Below, one piece after another: positions 1 to 5,927 of a DNA stretch of 7,408 nucleotides. The first letter of the stretch is position 1, and every line of letters begins with the position of its first letter. Both the position numbers and the translations under genes were made by a program. The notes beneath the pieces were generated by a model. The model made no database searches, was not told the DNA's origin, and saw only the letters and a program-made list of their open reading frames with translations. Source of the DNA: JACQGD01 sp045628725 (GTDB lineage: Bacteria; Patescibacteriota; Saccharimonadia; Saccharimonadales; Saccharimonadaceae); contig JAZQPT010000006.1 of assembly GCA_045628725.1 (NCBI GenBank), positions 1-7,408 of the forward strand, in the 5' to 3' direction.

Positions 1-769
1 GCAAAATGGCGATGAACTGGAATTTACCGCCGATAAAAAATTGGGCACGATTACCGTGCGCGTGGAAGGCGAGCACCAGAGTGCGCAGGAATACGTGCTG
101 CCGTATGGCGCACGTGTCGGCGAATTGCTGCCGCGGATCCAGTATTCGGTCCGTTCGGACCGGGAAAATCTGCAGCTGTTCCGCCTTAGTGTCAAGGAAC
201 GGCAACGCCTGATGTTGCAAACCTCGCTCAGGAGCCTCGAAGTCGCCGCCCTGACTGCGCGTTCCGGCACCAGCGATGAGGCGCGCCTGCGAAAAGAAGA
301 AGCCGATCTGTTGCTGCAGTGGGTAGAGCGTGCAAAGAAGGTTGAGGCCAGTGGCCAAGTGCTGATTGCCCAAGCCGCAAGCCGCAATAGCCTGTTGCTG
401 GAAAACGGCGACATCATCCGCGTACCAACCAAGGACGGCCTGGTGCTGGTGAGCGGCGAGGTACTCTTTCCGAATGCTGTCGTGTTCGATAAGAAGCTTG
501 ACCTGAAAGATTACGTCGGAAAGGCCGGCGGGTACACCCAGAACGCCGAATCGTCACGCGTCATCGTCGCCCATCGCGATGGCAGTTTTACCGAGGCCGG
601 CGCCGACAAGGGGATTTTCAGTTTCGGCAGAGAGCGCGCGGATATCCGGGCGGGCGACGAAATCTTGGTGCTGCCAAAGATTGACGTGAAAAACCGTCAA
701 ATCTGGAAAGACTTGACCCAGATTATTTACCAGATCGCTGTGAGTGCGAAAGTCGTGCTGGGCTTGTAA
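1..769 (+). CDS. kpsD: KpsD-like capsular polysaccharide export protein, C-terminal part (5' truncated by window edge)
   Basis: The reading frame is open from base 2 and ends at TAA 767-769, giving 255 residues. It runs straight off the left edge, so the real start lies outside; the TTG at 41 is internal. KpsD is a periplasmic/outer-membrane protein of the OPX (Wza-like) family that carries ABC-exported capsule to the cell surface. Seen here: a basic and acidic, probably helical middle (about residues 64-123); a soluble-ligand-binding beta-grasp (SLBB) segment starting at VSGEVLFPNAV (about 150-160) and running through AGGYTQNAESSRV; GDEILVLPK (218-226); and the terminal stretch KDLTQIIYQIAVSAKVVLGL, which I recognise as the KpsD C-terminus. 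E. coli KpsD has about 560 residues, so roughly the last 45 percent is present. A Wza-type protein is less likely because the C-terminus is KpsD-like. The gene is G+C-rich compared with the two genes that follow. Confidence 0.9.
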   Translation, partial: QNGDELEFTADKKLGTITVRVEGEHQSAQEYVLPYGARVGELLPRIQYSVRSDRENLQLFRLSVKERQRLMLQTSLRSLEVAALTARSGTSDEARLRKEEADLLLQWVERAKKVEASGQVLIAQAASRNSLLLENGDIIRVPTKDGLVLVSGEVLFPNAVVFDKKLDLKDYVGKAGGYTQNAESSRVIVAHRDGSFTEAGADKGIFSFGRERADIRAGDEILVLPKIDVKNRQIWKDLTQIIYQIAVSAKVVLGL

Positions 770-792
770 GCGACCGGGAAAGGTGAACGCGC

Positions 793-947
793 ATGAAAAT
801 GGGTCCGCAATTTCCATCGAAACTCGCGCGAGCATAGCGGCAGCAGGCGTTCTGCTGATGGTTGCGCCAGCACAGGTGAAAGATGCGGGCAGAACCTGCG
901 ACCCGAAAGTACTAAGGTTATCGAAGGGCATGCGATCCTGGCATTAG
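793..947 (+). pseudogene. Possible decayed small secreted-protein gene with a frameshifted signal peptide
   Basis: An AGGTGA Shine-Dalgarno (781-786) sits six bases before ATG 793, only 24 bases after the kpsD stop. This frame gives MKMGPQFPSKLARA and stops at TAG 835-837. Slipping back one base near 832 continues as SIAAAGVLLMVAPAQ and reads on to TAG 945-947. Joined, the two parts resemble a Sec signal peptide: a basic start, a hydrophobic core, then an APAQ cleavage-like end. The downstream part (VKDAGRTCDPKVL...) matches nothing I recognise, and further stops follow in every frame. It could be a remnant of a periplasmic or lipoprotein gene of the capsule locus, a sequencing error in a real gene, a short translated leader, or chance in G+C-rich DNA. 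The product is unknown. Confidence 0.22.
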
Positions 948-955
948 TTAAATAT

Positions 956-1056
956 CTTCGCTGACGAAGCGGTCGGGATATGGCTGGGCTCGCGGCAGTA
1001 CCGCAGTTTTTCGCCGTGCGGATCGCGGCGATTCGCCGACTAACGCCAACCGCGTT
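956..1056 (+). other. Cluster of four small inverted repeats (possible structured leader or 3' end)
   Basis: Four short perfect stems follow one another: CTTCG/CGAAG (956-960 with 965-969, 4-base loop), GCGG/CCGC (992-995 with 1001-1004, 5-base loop), CGGCG/CGCCG (1026-1030 with 1034-1038, 3-base loop), and AACGC/GCGTT (1042-1046 with 1052-1056, 5-base loop). Each stem is only 4-5 pairs, so single stems are expected by chance; the spacing is what drew attention. They could be the folded 3' end of the kpsD transcript, part of a leader RNA for the large gene, or coincidence in G+C-rich DNA. Confidence 0.25.
992..1011 (+). terminator. Weak Rho-independent terminator candidate after kpsD
   Basis: A GCGG stem (992-995), a five-base loop and CCGC (1001-1004) are followed by AG and five T (1007-1011). 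The order is right for an intrinsic terminator on the + strand, but a four-pair stem is short. If real, it would end or attenuate transcription from kpsD before the four-module gene. Confidence 0.2.
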
Positions 1057-1198
1057 GAAGACAGTACGTTCTGCAGGGTAACTTTTGCGCTAACTAACAA
1101 TGGCAAGCACGACGAAATCCGGGAATCAAATCCTTGCGCCCGTCGCCCGCGACTGATAAGACCTAACAGGGTTTACAACCTAATCAATCGAGAGAAAT

Positions 1199-4100
1199 AT
1201 GACCAAAATCGAGAAATTTTTCCGCGACCCAACGGCATTCTTTCGGGACGCGGCACAAAATCGGCGCGCGTCGGTGCGCACGGGTACGCCTACTTACGTT
1301 GTGGGTTTCAGCACATGGAAGCAGTATATGCGGAAATTCTTTCCAGATCGAAATTTGACTTTTCTGCCGCGTGAGATCAGCGAGCATGAATTCAACCTGG
1401 TTTGGAAGAAAAAGATCCTATTGGACAAGACTTCAGAAATTTTCATCTGGGGTTTCAAGGCGCCAGCTTTTATACTCAATTTCATCAAAAAAAACAACGT
1501 TAAGGTTGTATTTATTGAAGACGGATTTGTGCGCTCCATTCAGCTTGGCGCGAGTAAGGCACCGCCAATGTCTTTATGTCTGGACACACGTACACCATAC
1601 TTCAACTCTCAACAGCCGTCTGACTTAGAAGTTTTGCTGAACGAGTATGATTTTGCTGCAGATTCCGATCTTCTTGGACGCGCTGCTCGTGCCATCAAAC
1701 TACTCGTTGACAGCGGGGTTAGCAAGTACAACAATGCCGCGCCAGTCGACATTGTGCGAATCTACGGACCAAAAACCGCTAAACGCATCCTTGTTATTGG
1801 CCAGGTAGAAGATGACGCTTCTATCCAGTTTGGATGTGAGCAGACGTTGACAAACAACGATGTGGTGCAATTGGCGGTCAAGGAAAATCCGGGTGCTCAA
1901 ATCATTTACAAGCCACACCCCGACGTACTTGAAGGACATAGGTCGCTGCGGTCAGATCCCGACGACGTGGCTGATATTGCCCAGATACTTACCCAAAAAA
2001 TTCCGATGGCGCAAGCACTCGCGACCATTGATCACGTGTATACGATTACCTCGCTTGCAGGCTTCGAAGCCTTGCTTCGCGGCATTAAAGTTACTGCCCT
2101 CGGCGCACCGTTTTATTCTGGCTGGGGATTAACCGACGACCGCCAAGTAACCTCACGCCGCATGCGCAAGCTGGAGTTAACGCAGTTGTTCGCTGGCGCT
2201 TATTTGCTCTATCCACGCTACTTTGATCCGAACAGCGGCGCAAAACGGGAGCTTGAAGATACCATTGCACAGATTCGTGCTGATTACAAAAAAGCGCCGT
2301 CGATGCCCGCACTCGGGCTGGAGAGTGCTGGGGCAGGAGCGGCGAGTACACAGGTAAAGACACCCCGCCCGGACATTATTCCTACCTATTTGCTGGGTGA
2401 TCTGAACTATAAATCGCTGCTGGGCTGCTGGTTTGATGAGCGCAAATTCAGTCATATCCCTTCTGCCACGACAGAAAATGAGTTCGTCGGTAAGTTTAAA
2501 AAAGGCTTGGACGCTAACACGTATGCCGATTTTTTCGTGGCGGGCGATAGCTGTGCGCCATATCTGAAGAAATATATTGAGTCGAGCGGCAAGAAAATTA
2601 CCTATTTGACCGAGGGATTTATCCGTTCTGTAGAGCTGGATACGAAGAAAGCGCTACCGTACTCGCTGCTGCTTGACCGCCGAGCGCCGCATTATGACTC
2701 ACGGCGTCCGACTGATCTGGAAGAGTTGCTGAACGGCTATGACTTTGATGCGGATGCCGCACTAATGGAGCGCGCTCGGCTGCTTCTGGAGAAATTCCTG
2801 CAGAGTGGGCTCAGCAAATATAATCACGTAGCTGGTATATCCGACTTGGAGGCAATCTATGGCGTCAAGGACAAGATCCGTGTATTGGTCCTGGGACAGA
2901 TCGAGGACGCAGCTTCCCTCAAGCTGGCTAATCCAAGGAATTACACGAATAATGACTTGGTGACAATCGCTGCGATGGAGAATCCGGGGGCTCAAATCAT
3001 CTTCAAGCCACACCCGGATGTGCTTAATAAGGTTCGTACGACGGCATCGAATCCGGCTAAGGTAATGCATTTGTGCAGCGTATTGGAGCAAGATCTTCCG
3101 ATAGCGCAGGCGTTAGAGACAGTTGACCATGTGTATACCATTAGTTCGTTTGGTGGATTCGAAGCCTTGTTACGCGGCATCCGAACGACAACGCTTGGCT
3201 TGCCTTTTTATGCCGGATGGGGACTTGGCGACGATCGTCATCAACTCAACCGCAGGAAGCGAAAGTTAAACATCGAGCACGCCTTTGCTGCAGCGTACGT
3301 GTTGTATCCCGTCTATGTTGATCCAATATATAAAATGATAATCAGCGCAGAGCGTGCAATCACCCGACTTCAAGAATTAACTGCGGTCGCGCAGAGGCAA
3401 GCTGTGGCCGTGTCCCCAATTGATATTACGACACAGATACCGGCGCCAGCCATAGATACCTATGTATTAGGTGACTTAAACTACAAATCGCTGCTGGACC
3501 ATTGGTTCGACGAACGGAAGTTTGTTCAAATTCCGTCAAAAACAACTGAGAAGGAGTTTGTTGCCAAGTTCAAAAAAAGGTTGGACAGCAATAAGAACGC
3601 GGAATTCTACGTGGTAGGGGGCGAGTGCGCGCCATATTTGAAGAAATACATTGAAGCGAGCGGAAAAAAAGTTTCTTACCTAACCGAAGGATTTATTCAC
3701 TCGGTAGATCTCGATACGAAGAAGACGCCGCCATTTTCGCTGGTGCTTGACCGCAGCGCGCCGCATTACGACTCACGGCGTCCTACAGATTTGGAGGAAC
3801 TACTTAACAGGTGCGATTTTGACGCGGATGCCGCATTGTTCGCACGTTCGAACCGGTTGTTGGCGCAGTTGTTGGAGAGTGGGCTGAGCAAATATAACCA
3901 TGTGAGACGTGTGCCCAATTTGCAGGCGATCTACGGTATGAAGGAAAGGCCACGCGTGCTGGTGCTAGGGCAGGTAGAGGACGCGCTCTCATTTAGGCTG
4001 GCCAATCCGAGGAAATATACCAATAACGATCTAGTAATGATCGCCGCGATGGAGAACCCGGGCGCTCAGATCATTTTCAAACCCCACCCAAATGTGCTGA

Positions 4101-5731
4101 ACGAGCTCTGCTCCACAGCATCTAATCCGGTTAAGGTGATGCATTTGTGTCACGTGCTGAAGCAAGACTTGCCCATAGCGCAGGCCTTGGAGACCATTGA
4201 TCACGTGTATACCATCAGCTCATTGGGTGGATTCGAGGCATTGTTGCGGGGCCTCCGTACGACAACGCTTGGCTTGCCCTTCTACGCTGGTTGGGGATTA
4301 GGTGACGATCGCCAGCAGATCAGCCGCAGACAGCGAAAGCTGACCATCGAGCAGGTCTTTGCCGTAGCGTATGTCATGTATCCGGTCTATGTCGATCCGT
4401 TGTACAAAATCCGCATCGCTCCATCTGAGGCTGTTTTAAGAATTGCTAATGAGAGCGGTCGCAAGGAGAACAAATTCGATGACTTGTACTTGAATAACGA
4501 ACTTGTTTTGGCTCGAGATCCTGCCGGCCGGAATACGGTATTTCTACTCTTTTTCCATCCATGGAAGAGAGAGTTTTTCGAAAAGGTATTCAAGTCTTAC
4601 AAAGTCTATTTCCTGCCATCGAACATTAGCGTCAGCAAGCTCGAGCAACTGCTGCAATATGTAGACGAATCAGAACTGATTATATGGGGTTATAAGGAAA
4701 GTGAGGCAATCGCCGATTTTATCCGAGAGCGGAAAATTAAAGTTCGTCGCGTTGAAGATGGATTTGTCCGATCTCTCGCGCTTGGCTCGGATCACGCACT
4801 GCCTGCTTCGGTGGCGATAGACGGGGCCCACTTGTACTTTGATGCGACAGGTCAAAGTGAGCTGGAAAAAATTCTTGCTGAGCACGATTTCAAATCAGAC
4901 CCAGACTTGCTGGCAGAAGCAGAGGAGTGCATTTCGCTGATATTGAAGAATCGCGTAAGTAAATATAATCATGTTGAAGCAAAGACGGCTAGCGAAATTT
5001 TTGGGGAAAAAAAGGAAAGGCGAGTTCTTGTCATTGGCCAAGTTGAGGACGACGCATCAATCAAATATGGTTGTGACCGGAAAATTCTGAACAACGATCT
5101 AGTGATCATGGCGCGATTGGAAAACCCAGATGCTGAGGTTTTCTATAAGCCGCACCCGGATGTGCTTGGGGGATATCGCGAACAGCGTTCTGATCCGGCG
5201 TTGGTTGAATGCTATGCAAAAGTAATCTATGAGCCGCTGGCACTTGCGGATGCACTGGTAGATATCGATCATGTATATACGATAACTTCATTGGCGGGAT
5301 TCGAAGCTTTACTGCGAGGTATCAAGGTAACGGCATTCGGTAGTCCTTTTTACGCGGGATGGGGTTTGACAGATGACAGGCAACCGAATCCTAGAAGAAC
5401 CCGAAAACTTACTATTGTTGAACTGTTTGCAGGGGCATATCTGCTTTATCCGAGGTACTTTGATCTGGTTACCCACGAGCCTTGTAGTGCTAAAAAGATA
5501 ATTTCTGATATAACAGTGTTGAGAAGAAAAATGGATGAATGGGAGGCATTGAAGCGGGCTGAAATTGAAAAGGAAATTTCCGTTCACCCTGAACCCAGTA
5601 AAGAAGTTTCAGAGTCCTGCGGTGAAAATATAGAGTTTCATTGTCAGGACGTGGAGATTGAAACGACACTGGTGCGTTTGATTGATTCGAATCTATCTGA
5701 CTGTTCGTCAAATGGTTCGAATAACGTCTAA
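1199..5731 (+). CDS. Giant KpsC-family capsule glycosyltransferase with four tandem modules (KpsC-like)
   Basis: This is a 1510-residue protein from ATG 1199 to TAA 5729-5731. It contains four full copies of the KpsC (Capsule_synth) module. KpsC proteins are retaining beta-Kdo transferases of about 675 residues with two modules. They act at the inner-membrane face and build the Kdo linker on phosphatidylglycerol from CMP-Kdo. Every module shows, in order, a [ED][DE]GF motif, SKYN, GQ[VI]ED, KPHP, GFEALLRG and PFYxGWGL. Landmarks by residue: module 1, EDGFVRS 107-113, KPHPDV 238-243; module 2, TEGFIRS 471-477, KPHPDV 603-608; module 3, TEGFIHS 829-835, KPHPNV 961-966; module 4, EDGFVRS 1186-1192, KPHPDV 1317-1322. 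Linkers are Ala/Pro-rich (about 346-395, 711-753, 1071-1111), and an acidic, Ser-rich tail covers about 1424-1510. I see no signal peptide or membrane segment, so it is probably cytoplasmic or peripheral. Family membership is sure; the sugar, linkage and activity of each module are not. Confidence 0.9.
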   Translation: MTKIEKFFRDPTAFFRDAAQNRRASVRTGTPTYVVGFSTWKQYMRKFFPDRNLTFLPREISEHEFNLVWKKKILLDKTSEIFIWGFKAPAFILNFIKKNNVKVVFIEDGFVRSIQLGASKAPPMSLCLDTRTPYFNSQQPSDLEVLLNEYDFAADSDLLGRAARAIKLLVDSGVSKYNNAAPVDIVRIYGPKTAKRILVIGQVEDDASIQFGCEQTLTNNDVVQLAVKENPGAQIIYKPHPDVLEGHRSLRSDPDDVADIAQILTQKIPMAQALATIDHVYTITSLAGFEALLRGIKVTALGAPFYSGWGLTDDRQVTSRRMRKLELTQLFAGAYLLYPRYFDPNSGAKRELEDTIAQIRADYKKAPSMPALGLESAGAGAASTQVKTPRPDIIPTYLLGDLNYKSLLGCWFDERKFSHIPSATTENEFVGKFKKGLDANTYADFFVAGDSCAPYLKKYIESSGKKITYLTEGFIRSVELDTKKALPYSLLLDRRAPHYDSRRPTDLEELLNGYDFDADAALMERARLLLEKFLQSGLSKYNHVAGISDLEAIYGVKDKIRVLVLGQIEDAASLKLANPRNYTNNDLVTIAAMENPGAQIIFKPHPDVLNKVRTTASNPAKVMHLCSVLEQDLPIAQALETVDHVYTISSFGGFEALLRGIRTTTLGLPFYAGWGLGDDRHQLNRRKRKLNIEHAFAAAYVLYPVYVDPIYKMIISAERAITRLQELTAVAQRQAVAVSPIDITTQIPAPAIDTYVLGDLNYKSLLDHWFDERKFVQIPSKTTEKEFVAKFKKRLDSNKNAEFYVVGGECAPYLKKYIEASGKKVSYLTEGFIHSVDLDTKKTPPFSLVLDRSAPHYDSRRPTDLEELLNRCDFDADAALFARSNRLLAQLLESGLSKYNHVRRVPNLQAIYGMKERPRVLVLGQVEDALSFRLANPRKYTNNDLVMIAAMENPGAQIIFKPHPNVLNELCSTASNPVKVMHLCHVLKQDLPIAQALETIDHVYTISSLGGFEALLRGLRTTTLGLPFYAGWGLGDDRQQISRRQRKLTIEQVFAVAYVMYPVYVDPLYKIRIAPSEAVLRIANESGRKENKFDDLYLNNELVLARDPAGRNTVFLLFFHPWKREFFEKVFKSYKVYFLPSNISVSKLEQLLQYVDESELIIWGYKESEAIADFIRERKIKVRRVEDGFVRSLALGSDHALPASVAIDGAHLYFDATGQSELEKILAEHDFKSDPDLLAEAEECISLILKNRVSKYNHVEAKTASEIFGEKKERRVLVIGQVEDDASIKYGCDRKILNNDLVIMARLENPDAEVFYKPHPDVLGGYREQRSDPALVECYAKVIYEPLALADALVDIDHVYTITSLAGFEALLRGIKVTAFGSPFYAGWGLTDDRQPNPRRTRKLTIVELFAGAYLLYPRYFDLVTHEPCSAKKIISDITVLRRKMDEWEALKRAEIEKEISVHPEPSKEVSESCGENIEFHCQDVEIETTLVRLIDSNLSDCSSNGSNNV
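1295..2233 (+). repeat. KpsC module 1 (class A), residues about 33-345
   Basis: The module starts near YVVGFSTWKQYMRKFF, which matches the VFLLFFHPWKREFF start of module 4. It holds WGF(K) 84-87, EDGFVRS 107-113, PPMSLCLD 122-129, VSKYN 174-178, GQVEDDAS 201-208, TNND 218-221, KPHPDV 238-243, TSLAGFEALLRG 284-295, GWGLTDDR 308-315 and YLLYPRYFD 335-343. These are the standard KpsC motifs, so an active Kdo-transferase module is likely. A helical spacer and a Gly/Ala/Pro-rich linker follow. Confidence 0.85.
2384..3457 (+). repeat. KpsC module 2 (class B), residues about 396-753
   Basis: The module starts at TYLLGDLNYKSLL instead of the WK-containing start of modules 1 and 4. It has CAPYLKKYIE 452-461, TEGFIRS 471-477, HYDSRRPTDLEELLN 498-512, LSKYNHV 538-544, GQIEDAAS 566-573, KPHPDV 603-608, SSFGGFEALLRG 649-660 and GWGLGDDR 673-680. 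Compared with class A, the second Asp of GQVEDDAS is Ala, LAG is FGG, and T[DG]DR is GDDR. Very similar to module 3, 358 residues (1074 bases) downstream. Confidence 0.85.
3458..4453 (+). repeat. KpsC module 3 (class B), residues about 754-1085
   Basis: Nearly a copy of module 2: it opens with TYVLGDLNYKSLL and shares CAPYLKKYIE 810-819, HYDSRRPTDLEELLN 856-870, LSKYNHV 896-902 and GWGLGDDR 1031-1038. It carries extra changes not seen in the other modules: TEGFIHS (829-835, His for Arg), GQVEDALS (924-931) and KPHPNV (961-966, Asn for Asp). Identical DNA runs shared with module 2 support duplication, for example 3185-3204 with 4259-4278. Confidence 0.85.
4532..5467 (+). repeat. KpsC module 4 (class A), residues about 1112-1423
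   Basis: The module returns to the standard pattern: HPWKREFF 1120-1127, IIWGYK 1161-1166, EDGFVRS 1186-1192, LPASVAID 1201-1208, VSKYNHV 1253-1259, GQVEDDAS 1280-1287, LNND 1297-1300, KPHPDV 1317-1322, TSLAGFEALLRG 1363-1374, GWGLTDDR 1387-1394 and YLLYPRYFD 1414-1422. It resembles module 1 more than its neighbour module 3, so modules 1 and 4 are the likely descendants of an ordinary two-module KpsC. Confidence 0.85.
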
Positions 5732-5927
5732 CGATTTGCCAATGGCTGAAGGAAGCGCGGCGCGTGTTCTTTTATCCGACAGTGATTTCCCGAAAAAACT
5801 TCAGTTGCTATTGAGATGCCGGGCATGACGGTAATTTATTAACATTTGTTTGTCTAAGATTGTGGATTGCTTCCAGTTGGTATCGATTGCTGCAGTATTG
5901 TTGATTTGGGGGAAAGGTTTTTGATCT
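5732..5927. other. 196-base intergenic gap before the GT61 gene
   Basis: No gene is visible on either strand. A small dyad, ATGCC-G-GGCAT (5816-5826), lies in it, too tight for a hairpin and at most a binding-site-like repeat. An AT-rich stretch follows (about 5830-5860), with TAAGAT at 5855-5860 resembling a -10 box but lacking a good -35. I see no convincing terminator for the large gene, so read-through into the GT61 gene is possible. The last bases contain a strong purine-rich ribosome binding site, GGGGGAAAGG (5908-5917), ten bases before ATG 5928. Confidence 0.5.

Larger units (their letters stand above)
770..1198. other. 429-base gap between kpsD and the four-module gene; no intact gene seen
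   Basis: No frame on either strand gives a convincing protein here. The longest open stretch without a start (about 952-1374, + strand) runs into the next gene out of frame and looks like a by-product of base composition. The gap holds the decayed-ORF candidate (793-947) and the hairpin cluster (956-1056). A weak promoter-like pair, TTGAAG 1055-1060 and TAACTT 1079-1084 with an 18-base spacer, lies about 115 bases before the next start; the -10 half matches poorly, so I do not call it. I see no JUMPstart/ops element. The next gene has a GAGAG ribosome-binding sequence at 1190-1194, spaced four bases from its ATG. Confidence 0.6.

Noticed and set aside
554..931. Minus-strand 125-codon open frame over the end of kpsD
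   Set aside because: It overlaps a well-supported kpsD frame, has no recognisable domain, and its composition is that of an antisense shadow.
1055..1084. TTGAAG / TAACTT promoter-like pair
   Set aside because: Spacer of 18 bases and a -10 half with only three of six consensus bases; expected by chance.
952..1374. Long + strand stretch without stops running from the gap into the four-module gene
   Set aside because: No start codon until near the end, no recognisable protein, and it overlaps the certain gene out of frame.
1199..5731. Four-module gene as two fused ordinary kpsC genes from an assembly error
   Set aside because: A simple head-to-tail copy would give an alternating or identical order; the modules run A-B-B-A, linkers differ, and 1/4 are diverged at DNA level. 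Read data would still be a useful check.
5816..5826. ATGCC-G-GGCAT dyad as an operator or terminator
   Set aside because: Only five pairs around one base, too tight to fold, no T run and no second copy.
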